Positions 1-8,433 of a stretch of 64,000 bases of DNA are shown piece by piece; within the stretch, counting starts at the first letter, position 1; each line of letters begins with the position of its first letter. The position numbers were made by a program, and so were the translations under genes. The stretch is taken from NCBI GenBank assembly GCA_022823465.1, contig JAJEHX010000033.1:62001-126000 (forward strand), given 5' to 3'. Below the pieces are notes generated by a model that did no database searches, had not been told where the DNA came from, and saw nothing but the letters and a program-made list of their open reading frames with translations. The stretch comes from Candidatus Latescibacterota bacterium. GTDB lineage: Bacteria; JAAXHH01.

Positions 1-77
1 GCGTCGTCCAGATCGGGGGTGCCGTAGAGACCGGTCCCTGTGTAAACCCGGATCGACCCGAATCCCACCTTAGTTCC

Positions 78-1154
78 ATGAATCTTGTTCTTACCCTGGC
101 CCTGACCGCAGTCTGCCTGGGTGGTGAGACCTTCTTCCACGCACCGCGGGCTTATCTGGGAGAGCGGGCTTTCTCACTCCGCCTTTCCGATGAGCGCGTG
201 GCGAACGGCCATACCCTGTTGCTGGAGTGCATCCCGGATGGTCCCGGAGTGGAAGCCGATCCGTCCTTCGAAAGGACAGCGGGCGCACCGGACGGCGTGG
301 TGGATGAATCAGCGGGCTACACCGGGGTGCAGGGCGATCTTCCTTCGGCGCGGGTCGATCTCGCCGGTCCGGCCGGTCCCGTGGCTGACCTGACCGTTTC
401 GACAGGCGCGCGGATCCTTCGCATGTACCCTCATCCCACCGGAAGCGACGGCGCCTTATTTGCCCTGATAGGCATTCCCTATCATGCGGCGCCCGGCTCG
501 GACACCGTTCACGTGGAATGGACCGAAAGCGACCGTGTCTTCGATCGGGATCTTCCTTTCACCATAGTCCCCGGGCCATATCGATCGGAGCAGATCCGGG
601 GCGTTCCGCAAAACAGGGTTACGCCCTCGGCCGCGGATTACCGCCGCATTGCGCAGGAAAGGAAGGTCATCGCAGCAGCCTACGAAGCGGTCCGGGATAG
701 CGTGATGATGGAGGACACCTTCAGCTATCCCGTGGAGAAGAAAACCATCACCAGTCCATACGGAACCCGTCGGGTGTTCAATGGACAGCTCCGCAGCTAC
801 CATGGCGGCCTCGACCTCCGGGCCTATGAAGGGACGCCGCTATACGCCGCCCAGTCCGGCGTGGTCAAGCTGGCGCAGAACCTGTTCTACTCGGGCAACC
901 ATGTCCTGATCGAACACGGCATGGGCGTTCACACCGGGTATTCTCACATGAGCAGGCTGTACGTCAAAACCGGCGACCAGGTGGTCCAGGGACAGCTATT
1001 GGGGCTTTCGGGCTCCACGGGCCGCGTGACCGCCGCACACCTGCACTGGACGGTCAACGTGAACGGCGTGGGCGTCAGCCCGCTCCAGTTCACCGAAATC
1101 CTGGCCAGACTGTATAAGAAGCCCGTCGAGGTACGCAACCGGAATGACGGCTGA
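78..1154 (+). CDS. M23-family metallopeptidase (LytM-like), secreted
   Basis: Probable secreted peptidoglycan endopeptidase or amidase activator. The first ~15 residues are a short hydrophobic segment typical of a signal peptide. The catalytic domain lies at about residues 225-340. It carries the zinc motif HxxxD (H242, D246, in YHGGLDLRA) and the second motif HLH (H321-H323). The residues before it look like an extracytoplasmic beta-rich region without a name I recognise. The ATG start lacks a visible Shine-Dalgarno, and the frame is open back to the window edge, so the start is not certain. It lies 11 bp ahead of the first solute-binding protein gene, so the two may be co-transcribed. The domain assignment is firm; the substrate is inferred from the family. 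Confidence 0.85.
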   Translation: MNLVLTLALTAVCLGGETFFHAPRAYLGERAFSLRLSDERVANGHTLLLECIPDGPGVEADPSFERTAGAPDGVVDESAGYTGVQGDLPSARVDLAGPAGPVADLTVSTGARILRMYPHPTGSDGALFALIGIPYHAAPGSDTVHVEWTESDRVFDRDLPFTIVPGPYRSEQIRGVPQNRVTPSAADYRRIAQERKVIAAAYEAVRDSVMMEDTFSYPVEKKTITSPYGTRRVFNGQLRSYHGGLDLRAYEGTPLYAAQSGVVKLAQNLFYSGNHVLIEHGMGVHTGYSHMSRLYVKTGDQVVQGQLLGLSGSTGRVTAAHLHWTVNVNGVGVSPLQFTEILARLYKKPVEVRNRNDG

Positions 1155-1165
1155 ACGAGGTTGCC

Positions 1166-2941
1166 ATGCGTCCGACGATCGCCCTGATGATCCCCGCATC
1201 GTTTCTCGTACTCACGGTCGCCCTGGCCGCGGAGATATCCACCGTATCGCCCGGCTCTCCCGGACGCGTCAACCCCGCCGATACGTCCAACTATGTCAAT
1301 GCCAGGGGCGTGACGTTGCCACCGGACGCCGCGCCGCCCTCCATGCAGGTCCTGCGGACTTTCGAGTTGAACAACCGGTACATGGACCGGGCCACGTCTT
1401 CCTACCAGAAGTCCTTCGGATTCGCACTGACGAACGAGCCCCTCAACCGGGTCGACCGCAATTTCAATCTGGTACCCGCCGCCGCCACCCACTGGGAAGT
1501 GTCTGAAGACGGCCATACCTGGACCTTTCATCTCAGGAAGGACATGGTTTTCGGTGATGGAAAACCCGTCACCGCCTATGATTACGAAGACACGTTCCGG
1601 CGGTGGGCGGACCCGGACACGGGTTTCGATTTCGAGTGGTACTACCGGTCGATCAGGAACTGGGGCGCCGTCGTCGCGCGGAAGATGCCACTGGACTCGC
1701 TGGGCGTCGAGGCACTGGACCCGCACACCATCGCTTTCACAACCACCCGGCCGGCGCCTTTCGCGCCGCTGCTGCTCAATTACAGCTGGGTGACGCCAAC
1801 GCATCAATTCGAGAAGCATGGCGCGGCGTGGTCCACCAAACCCGAAACCCACATCGGGTATGGTCCCTACCGGCTCAAGGAGTGGACGATAAACGACCGC
1901 ATCGTTCTGGAACCGAATCCCACCTACCCCGGTCCCAGCACGCCCTACCTTGAACGGATCATCGCCCGGTTGTACAACGCGGCAGCCCAGCCGCCCTTCC
2001 TGGCCTCCTACGAGGCAAACGAGGTAGACTACGTCCTACTGAACATCCCGGCTGAGATCAACCGGGTCCGTTCCGACCCGGTGCTACGCAGCCACCTGAA
2101 CACCTATACCAATTTCACCACGTACTATCTCTTCATGGACACCCGGGTTCCTCCCTTCAGCGACCTGCGCGTCCGCCAGGCCATCAGCCACGCCATCGAC
2201 CAGCCGGCCATCATGAAGTCCGCCCTGAAGGACATCGCGGTCCCCGCAGTATCCATGATGCCGGTGGGATTCCCGGCCGCAAGCCCCGAAGCGCTGGCGC
2301 ATATACAGCGGTACGACCCGGAAAAGGCCCGCCGCCTGCTCGCGGAAGCCGGTTACCCCAACGGCAGAGGATTCCCCGCGATGGCCATGTGGCTGCGCGG
2401 CGAAGCCTACCTCAGAAAGGTGGCGGCCGAGGCCATACAGGCCATGCTGAAGCAGAATCTCAATATCGAGGTCGAGGTGCTGAACGTGGAACGGAAGGTC
2501 TACACGGAAGCGATGAACGCCAAGGAAATTCCCTTCTCCATGATCGCCTACGGATGGGATTACCTGGATCCCAGCAACCTGCTCAACCTGTTTTTGTCCC
2601 GGGGCCGCCATCCATGGCGCAACGAACGATACGAGGAACTTGTGGAACAGGCCAACCAACTGGTCGGTGATCCCGAACGCCGCACCAAACTTTACCAGCA
2701 AGCGGAAGAGATCCTGGTCCGCGACGTGGGTGGGGTGTTCCTCTGGCACGACCTGGTCAACGAAATGTGGCGTCCTTACATCCGCGGCGAAGCGCTCGAA
2801 CCGAACGAATCCGGATACCGGGCGTGGCGGGGAAACCAGATGCTGAACCTGATGACGACGATTTACATTACAGAGGATGTAACCCGGGAGAAGGCGGCAC
2901 GGAAGCCCGGCGGACCGTGGAGCTGGCTGACCGGCCGTTGA
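1166..2941 (+). CDS. ABC transporter substrate-binding protein, family 5 (peptide/nickel type)
   Basis: 591-residue extracellular solute-binding protein (SBP_bac_5, DppA/OppA-like). It has an N-terminal signal peptide (about residues 1-22, ending near LAAE). The family hallmarks follow in order: an AATHWEVSEDGHTWTFHL-type segment, a YDYEDTFRRWADP segment, and a late VRQAISHAIDQ helix. The length is typical of the family. The next gene is a close paralogue. No permease or ATPase gene of a Dpp/Opp system is nearby, so its transporter must be elsewhere, or the protein may work in sensing or chaperoning. The ligand cannot be read from sequence. A short copy of its own C-terminus follows the stop codon. 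Confidence 0.9.
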   Translation: MRPTIALMIPASFLVLTVALAAEISTVSPGSPGRVNPADTSNYVNARGVTLPPDAAPPSMQVLRTFELNNRYMDRATSSYQKSFGFALTNEPLNRVDRNFNLVPAAATHWEVSEDGHTWTFHLRKDMVFGDGKPVTAYDYEDTFRRWADPDTGFDFEWYYRSIRNWGAVVARKMPLDSLGVEALDPHTIAFTTTRPAPFAPLLLNYSWVTPTHQFEKHGAAWSTKPETHIGYGPYRLKEWTINDRIVLEPNPTYPGPSTPYLERIIARLYNAAAQPPFLASYEANEVDYVLLNIPAEINRVRSDPVLRSHLNTYTNFTTYYLFMDTRVPPFSDLRVRQAISHAIDQPAIMKSALKDIAVPAVSMMPVGFPAASPEALAHIQRYDPEKARRLLAEAGYPNGRGFPAMAMWLRGEAYLRKVAAEAIQAMLKQNLNIEVEVLNVERKVYTEAMNAKEIPFSMIAYGWDYLDPSNLLNLFLSRGRHPWRNERYEELVEQANQLVGDPERRTKLYQQAEEILVRDVGGVFLWHDLVNEMWRPYIRGEALEPNESGYRAWRGNQMLNLMTTIYITEDVTREKAARKPGGPWSWLTGR

Positions 2942-2961
2942 CGGCGAAGGCGTTACTCGGC

Positions 2962-3009
2962 ATGGCCCGTAAGCCTGACGGCCTGTGGAGTTGGTTGATC
3001 GACCGTTGA
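2962..3009 (+). pseudogene. Detached copy of the solute-binding protein C-terminus
   Basis: A 16-codon ATG-to-TGA stretch encodes MARKPDGLWSWLIDR. The preceding gene ends ARKPGGPWSWLTGR followed by TGA, so 10 of 14 residues match. The two copies are 68 bp apart, which is out of frame. Several differences are synonymous (AGC/AGT, CTG/TTG), suggesting that this tail was once translated. It may be the remnant of a deleted third paralogue, or a diverged tandem duplication. No convincing ribosome site precedes it. Confidence 0.5.
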
Positions 3010-3120
3010 CGGGAGGGGTTCTCGAACGGGAGGAATTCTAGTACGGAGCGACCCGTTGGACTGAACAGGTTCTCGGCTGAAACCGGCTTCTCACGTCAAC
3101 GGTCAAAAGGATCCACATCG

Positions 3121-4974
3121 ATGCCTATGCCATCAAATATAAGAAAATGGTGTATCCTCGCCCTGGCGACCATATTGGCCGGCTCGACGGCGCTCCTGTG
3201 CGCCACCCTGTTGGGCGCCTCCGCCGACCCATCCGGCCAGGCCGTCGCCGATCTAACAGGCCAGACATCCGCGGATTCATCCGGCCAAGCCGTCATCGAT
3301 TCATCCGACCAAAAGCCTCCGGCGCGGGTCAACTCCATCGGCGTGACGCTCCCTCCGGACGCCGCGCCCGCTTCCATGCAGCACCTGCGCACCTTCGAGC
3401 TGAACAACCGGTTCATGGACCGGGCCACCTCCTCCTATCAGAAGATCTTCGGTTTCGCATTGACCAACGAGCCGCTGACCCGCGTCGACCGTGATTTCAA
3501 CCTGCTTCCCGCCGCGGCGACGCACTGGGAAGTGACCGAAGACGGCCACACCTGGATTTTCCATCTGCAGCAGGACTTGGTCTTCGGCGACGGCCGGCCC
3601 GTCACGGCCTACGACTACGAGGCGTCGTTCCTTCGCTGGGCCGATCCGAAGACCGGGTTCGATTTCGAATGGTACTACCGGCCCATAAAAAACTGGGGCG
3701 AAGTCGTGGCCGGCCGCATGCCCCTGGATTCCCTGGGCGTCGAGGCGCTGGACCGGCACACCATCGCCTTCACCACGACCCAGCCGACGCCCTACGCGCC
3801 GGAGCTGCTAAACTACAGCTGGGTGACCCCCACCCACCTGTTCGAGAAATACGGCCCTGCCTGGTCGACCCGGCCCGAGACTCACATGGGCAACGGTCCT
3901 TTCCGGCTCAGGGAATGGACGATCAACGGCCACATCGTCCTCGAGCCGAGTCCCACGTACCGGGGCCCCAACAAGCCCTACCTGGAACGTATCACGGCGC
4001 AGCTCTTCAACGCCGCGGCCCAACCTCCCTACCTCGCCGCGTACGAGGCGGGCGAAGTCGATTACATCGTGCTGAGCAACCAGGCCGAGATCAACCGGGT
4101 CAAGTCCATCCCTTCGTTGAAGGACCACCTGAACACCTACGTGGATTTTCAGACCTATTACCTGATGATGGACACCCACAACCCGCCCTTCAATGACCTG
4201 AGAGTCCGCCAGGCCTTCAGCCATGCCGTCGACCAGGCTTCGCTCATGAACTCCGCCCTGCGGGATATCGGACTGCCGGCTCCGTCCATGCTGCAACCGG
4301 GGTTTCCCGCGGCCAACACGGAAGCGCTGGCCTCAATACAACGATACGATCCCGATTTGGCTCGCAGGCTCTTGGCTGAAGCCGGATACCCGGACGGCAG
4401 GGGATTCCCCGTCGTAAGCATGTGGCTTCGGGGAGAAACGATCGTGAACGCCACAGCCGCCGAGGCAGTACAGGCCATGCTCAAACAGGTCCTGAACGTC
4501 GACGTCGGTGTACGAAACGTGGAGCGGAAGGTGTTTACGGAGGCGATGAACGCCCGGGAAATCACCCTGGCGCTCATTCCCTACCGTTACGATTACGTCG
4601 ACGCAAGCAACCTGCTCACGTTGTGGCTGTCGAACGGCAGGCATCCGTGGTATAATAAGCGATTCGAAGAACTGGTACTCCGGGCGAATGTGCTGGTGGG
4701 AGACCCGGACCGGCGCACCGCACTATACCAGGAGGCGGAGGAGATCCTCGTCCGTGACGTGGGCGGCGTGTTCCTCTGGTACACCCTGATCAATGAGATG
4801 TGGCGGCCGTACGTGCGCGGCGCCGCGCTGGAGACCAACAACTGGGGATACAAAGCGTGGCGGGGCAACCAGATGCTGAATCTGATGCCGACCCTGTATA
4901 TCTCGGAAGAAGTGCTGGAAATGACGCCCTCAGATGAACCCGCCGGCTTCTGGGACTGGCTGACTACGAGGTAA
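3121..4974 (+). CDS. ABC transporter substrate-binding protein, family 5 (tandem paralogue)
   Basis: 617-residue paralogue of the upstream gene, with long identical blocks (for example GVTLPPDAAP, RTFELNNR, FDFEWYYR, NPPF). The N-terminal hydrophobic stretch (about residues 10-33) is a signal peptide. A degenerate linker (about residues 38-60) repeats S-G-Q-A-V and D-S-S units and is absent from the first copy. Divergence is greatest in the central and late ligand-facing segments, so the two may bind different ligands. The mature protein should be periplasmic or membrane-associated. No permease lies nearby. The gene ends 33 bp before the convergent ABC ATPase gene, with no obvious terminator between them. 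Confidence 0.9.
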   Translation: MPMPSNIRKWCILALATILAGSTALLCATLLGASADPSGQAVADLTGQTSADSSGQAVIDSSDQKPPARVNSIGVTLPPDAAPASMQHLRTFELNNRFMDRATSSYQKIFGFALTNEPLTRVDRDFNLLPAAATHWEVTEDGHTWIFHLQQDLVFGDGRPVTAYDYEASFLRWADPKTGFDFEWYYRPIKNWGEVVAGRMPLDSLGVEALDRHTIAFTTTQPTPYAPELLNYSWVTPTHLFEKYGPAWSTRPETHMGNGPFRLREWTINGHIVLEPSPTYRGPNKPYLERITAQLFNAAAQPPYLAAYEAGEVDYIVLSNQAEINRVKSIPSLKDHLNTYVDFQTYYLMMDTHNPPFNDLRVRQAFSHAVDQASLMNSALRDIGLPAPSMLQPGFPAANTEALASIQRYDPDLARRLLAEAGYPDGRGFPVVSMWLRGETIVNATAAEAVQAMLKQVLNVDVGVRNVERKVFTEAMNAREITLALIPYRYDYVDASNLLTLWLSNGRHPWYNKRFEELVLRANVLVGDPDRRTALYQEAEEILVRDVGGVFLWYTLINEMWRPYVRGAALETNNWGYKAWRGNQMLNLMPTLYISEEVLEMTPSDEPAGFWDWLTTR

Positions 4975-5007
4975 GCGTTGTCGCCTGCAAACTCCCCCGG
5001 CCGCTTC

Positions 5008-5682
5008 CTACGCCGCAGCCTCATTCACGATGCGTCCGTCGAAGAGCCGGATGGTCCGGTGGGCGTGGTCGGCCAGCGCCTGGTCGTGGGTCACCATGAT
5101 GATGGTCGTCCCCGCTTCGTTCAGGCCGGTCAGGAGTTCCATCACCTCCGCGCCGTTGGCCGAGTCCAGGTTGCCCGTCGGCTCGTCGGCCAGAATCAAC
5201 TTGGGATTGCCGATGACCGCCCGCGCCACGGCCACGCGCTGCTGCTGGCCCCCGGATAGCTGCTGCGGGAAGTGGTTCCGGCGATGCGGGATCTGCATGT
5301 GTTCCATGGCCGCTTCCACCCGCTGCTTGCGTTCCTGCTTGGACGTGCCCAGGTAGATCAGGGGCAGTTCGATGTTCTCGTAGACGGTGAGTTCGTCGAT
5401 CAGGTTGAAGCTCTGGAAGACGAAGCCGATGTTGTTCTTGCGCAGGTTGGCCCGCTGCCGCTCGGAGTGGGCGGACACCTCGTTTTCCAGGAAGTAGTAT
5501 TCCCCGCCCGTGGGGTTGTCGAGGAGGCCGAGGATGTTGAGCAGGGTGGACTTGCCGCAGCCGGACGGTCCCATGATCGCCACGAACTCGCCCTTATCCA
5601 CGGCCATGCTCACGTCATTCAGCGCCGTGGTCTCCACCTCTTCGGTTGCGTACAGCTTCTTGAGATGCTCTGTCCGAATCAT
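5008..5682 (-). CDS. ABC transporter ATP-binding protein (MacB/LolD type)
   Basis: ATPase of an FtsX/MacB/LolD-type exporter. It shows Walker A GPSGCGKST, Q-loop VFQSFNLI, signature LSGGQQQR, Walker B LILADEPTGNLDS and H-loop VTHD. The ATPTGNLD-type Walker B extension is characteristic of the MacB/LolD branch. I chose the ATG at 5682 because CAGGAG lies just ahead of it; the frame stays open to 5727 without a ribosome site. The upstream gene on the same strand encodes the periplasmic adaptor, so the pair looks like part of a tripartite efflux or lipoprotein-release system. The expected FtsX-like permease is missing: downstream is the convergent solute-binding gene. Confidence 0.9.
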   Translation of the reverse strand: MIRTEHLKKLYATEEVETTALNDVSMAVDKGEFVAIMGPSGCGKSTLLNILGLLDNPTGGEYYFLENEVSAHSERQRANLRKNNIGFVFQSFNLIDELTVYENIELPLIYLGTSKQERKQRVEAAMEHMQIPHRRNHFPQQLSGGQQQRVAVARAVIGNPKLILADEPTGNLDSANGAEVMELLTGLNEAGTTIIMVTHDQALADHAHRTIRLFDGRIVNEAAA

Positions 5683-5804
5683 GGTTCGCTCCTGTGATTT
5701 ATCGATAACCTGGCCGTGCCTGGTCACGCTTGGCCGCGCTCATGCGTGCGTCGTGATGCGTTGTCATCTCTGCGAAATCGATCCTTTATCAACTGCCCGT
5801 ACCG

Positions 5805-7139
5805 CTATTTCAACACCAGTTGTTCCATGTCGCCGAAGTTGTCATACATGGACGTGATGACCTGCTCGCCCTCTTCGAGTCCCTCGAGCACCTCGAAGAA
5901 CTGGCTGTTCTGTCGTCCGAGCCGTATCGGACGCCGCGCTGCCGTTTCGCCAGCGGAGTCGAGCACGTAGATCCACCGGCCGCCCGTCTTCTGGTAGAAC
6001 CCGCCCCGGGGCACCTGCAGGGCGTCGGCCAGTTCGCCCAGGGCGATGCGCACCTGCAGCGTCTGGCCCCGGCGCAGCCCGTCGGGCATCCCCTCGGGAA
6101 ACACCATGTCCGCCTCGAACTGCCCTTCTAGTACCTCGGGATACACCCGCCGGATCACCAGGTCGTAGGTCCCCCCGGCGAAATCGAAGGAACCGGCCTG
6201 CCCCGACTGAATGCGGGCGATGTAATGCTCGTCGATGGCGGCCCGCACCTTGAACTCGTCCTCCACGTCGATCTGTCCCAGCCGTTCGCCGCGGGGCTTG
6301 GACTCGCCCACCTCGGCGATGAGGGAGGAGAGCAGCCCCGTGATCGGAGCGCGCAGCGTCAGGTTCTCCTGGTTCTGCTTGATGATCTCCAGGTTCAGCC
6401 GCAGCCGGTCGATCGATTCTTCCAGCTGCTGGATCTGGATCGTCTGGAAGAGCGAATCCTGGCGCAACGTTTCGACAGTGACCTCGTGCCTGCGCGTGTA
6501 GTATTCAAGATTGTCCTTCGCCTCGTCGTACTCCTTTCGCGAAGTCAGGTCGGCCTTGAACATCTCGTCCTGGCGCGCGTACTCCCGTTCGGCCTGACGC
6601 AACTGGTAGTCCAGTTCCACCAGTTGGGCGCGCATGTTCAGGCGCCGCTGCTCCATGGTCACCCGCGTCTCCCTGAGCCGGTTCACTTCGCGGAAGAGTT
6701 CGGCCTCGCGCTGCATGACGTTGAGCTGCAGCGTGGCGTTGGACAGGCGCAGGATGGGCGTGCCCTCCTCGATCCGCGTGCCCTCTTCGACGAAGACTTC
6801 TTCCACCCGCCCGCCTTCCACCGCGTCCAGGTAGATGGTCGTAAGCGGCATCACCGCGCCCTGCTCGACGATGTATTCCAGGAAGGGGCCGTGGGTCACC
6901 GGTGCCGTGGTCAACTTCGCGGCCTCCACGTTCAGCGAGGACGGGTTGACGCTGAGCAGCGCGTAGGCGCCGAAGGCGACCACCACAGCCGCCAAGGCGC
7001 CGATGGCGATCCGGCGCGGCGTGAAGCGCTTCTTCTCGATACGTCGGTCCATGGTGCCGTGCTGCTCACGCTGTCTTTCATCCGTGAACATATCCACCAG
7101 GCCCTTGGGATCTTCGCCGTTTTGACGCTTATCGCTCAT
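5805..7139 (-). CDS. Efflux periplasmic adaptor subunit (HlyD/MacA family)
   Basis: 444-residue membrane-fusion protein. A cytoplasmic N-terminal tail (about residues 1-43) precedes one transmembrane helix (about 44-66). A split lipoyl/barrel-sandwich region follows (GGRVEEVFVEEGTRIEEGTPIL). A long alpha-helical coiled coil rich in E, R and L (about 140-260) is followed by the returning lipoyl half (LRAPITGLLSSL) and beta-barrel segments. This is the architecture of MacA-like adaptors that link an inner-membrane ABC exporter to an outer-membrane channel. It sits upstream of the ATPase gene and probably forms an operon with it. Neither an outer-membrane factor nor a permease is present in the window. 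Confidence 0.88.
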   Translation of the reverse strand: MSDKRQNGEDPKGLVDMFTDERQREQHGTMDRRIEKKRFTPRRIAIGALAAVVVAFGAYALLSVNPSSLNVEAAKLTTAPVTHGPFLEYIVEQGAVMPLTTIYLDAVEGGRVEEVFVEEGTRIEEGTPILRLSNATLQLNVMQREAELFREVNRLRETRVTMEQRRLNMRAQLVELDYQLRQAEREYARQDEMFKADLTSRKEYDEAKDNLEYYTRRHEVTVETLRQDSLFQTIQIQQLEESIDRLRLNLEIIKQNQENLTLRAPITGLLSSLIAEVGESKPRGERLGQIDVEDEFKVRAAIDEHYIARIQSGQAGSFDFAGGTYDLVIRRVYPEVLEGQFEADMVFPEGMPDGLRRGQTLQVRIALGELADALQVPRGGFYQKTGGRWIYVLDSAGETAARRPIRLGRQNSQFFEVLEGLEEGEQVITSMYDNFGDMEQLVLK

Positions 7140-7252
7140 ATCCGATCCCCCGACTCGCCGCCACCTCCTCGATACGGTGGCGCAGTGCTATAACCCCATA
7201 CCGGATGCATCCTGCCGGCATCCTCGACTATTTCAACCGTCTATTTCAGCCG

Positions 7253-8284
7253 TCAGCCCAAAGTCGTCGCCATGACCCAGAAAGGCTTGTCTCCCACGGT
7301 ATAATCTCCGATCGGATGCAGGCTTCCGTCGGCCTGGTCCACGCGAAATGCCGTCATCACGCCGGCCGCTTCGCCCGCGCAGTAGAGAAACCGCCCATCC
7401 GGATCGGCGTTGAAGGACCGCGGACTGGCCGGAACGGAGACATGCCCGAAGGCCGTCAGCGCGCCGTCCTCCGCCACGTTGAACCCCACGATGCTGTCGT
7501 GCCCCCGGTTGGAGGCATAGGCCCACTTCCCGTTGCGATGCACCTCGACGTGCGCGGTAAATCCGCCCTCCTCGTAGCCATCGGGCAGCGTGGAGACGTT
7601 CTGAAAGATCGTAAGTGTTCCGCGTTCGGCGTCGAAGCGGTGTGCCGTGACCGTATTGCCCTGTTCGTTGACGATGTAGGCCACGTCGCCCTCCGGCCGG
7701 AAGCAGATATGCCGCGGCCCGGTTTCGTCGTCCGGCGGGTCCAGCACCGCTGGATCGTTGGGGGTGAGACGGCCCGTTTCCGCGTCGAATCGAAACTGGC
7801 TGGTCTTGTTGGTGGGACAGACGTGGGGTACGATCACGTACCGGTCCTCGACCGCCAGGTGAACGGCATGGGCTTTTTCGCCGGTGTCGATGTACTGGAC
7901 GAGTTCGCCGATCGCGCCGTCTTCACCCAGGCGGTGCACGGTGATGCCGCCGCCGCCGTAGTAGACGGTTAGCAGGAAGCGGCCCCGCCGGTCCGTCACG
8001 AGGTGCGCCGGAATCCCGATACCGGTGTCCACCTTGTTGATCAGGGTGAGTTCGCCGGAATCGGTGTCAAGTCGAAAGGCCGCGAGCGTCGTGGATTCCA
8101 CGTGCGCGTCGTACATCAGGTTTCCGGACGGGTGCAGGCACAGCGCTCCAGAAGGACCGTGGGCGTCGCTGGTGGATCGCAGGGTCAGGGAACCCATCTC
8201 GCGGTCCTGGTCGTAGACCTTTACCTGTTCGTCGCCGGTTAATGAAACGAAAACAACGGAGCGGGCTCCCGGGGAATCAGCCAT
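7253..8284 (-). CDS. Lactonase-family beta-propeller protein (Pgl-like)
   Basis: 343-residue seven-bladed beta-propeller of the YbhE/3-carboxymuconate cyclase family. Repeating blades carry motifs such as ALCLHPSGNLMYDAH, ICFRPEGDVAYIVNE, VEVHRNGKWAYASNRGHDSI and NADPDGRFLYCAGE. Members include 6-phosphogluconolactonase, but the family is broad and no pentose-phosphate neighbour supports that role here. There is no signal peptide, so it is likely cytoplasmic. The ATG is preceded by AGGAGG about 11 nt upstream. Downstream of the TGA stop lie two 13-bp tandem units (7228-7253) whose first base is part of the stop codon. Confidence 0.8.
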   Translation of the reverse strand: MADSPGARSVVFVSLTGDEQVKVYDQDREMGSLTLRSTSDAHGPSGALCLHPSGNLMYDAHVESTTLAAFRLDTDSGELTLINKVDTGIGIPAHLVTDRRGRFLLTVYYGGGGITVHRLGEDGAIGELVQYIDTGEKAHAVHLAVEDRYVIVPHVCPTNKTSQFRFDAETGRLTPNDPAVLDPPDDETGPRHICFRPEGDVAYIVNEQGNTVTAHRFDAERGTLTIFQNVSTLPDGYEEGGFTAHVEVHRNGKWAYASNRGHDSIVGFNVAEDGALTAFGHVSVPASPRSFNADPDGRFLYCAGEAAGVMTAFRVDQADGSLHPIGDYTVGDKPFWVMATTLG

Positions 8285-8433
8285 GCGCTTTCCGACCTCC
8301 TGTATATTACGTTTAAGCCAACCTTACTGGGTAAGACTCCAAAATATACTCCGAGGTTGCGCCCTCAAAGTGTATTTTGATGTTTACGTTCGTCGTCCCG
8401 GTCAAAACCCTGCGTTCTGAGGAGGCCCGTTCA

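Noticed and set aside
1-68. Possible start of a minus-strand gene at the left edge (reading VGFGSIRVYTGTGLYG)
   Set aside because: It would leave only 10 bp between divergent start codons, and there is too little sequence to judge.
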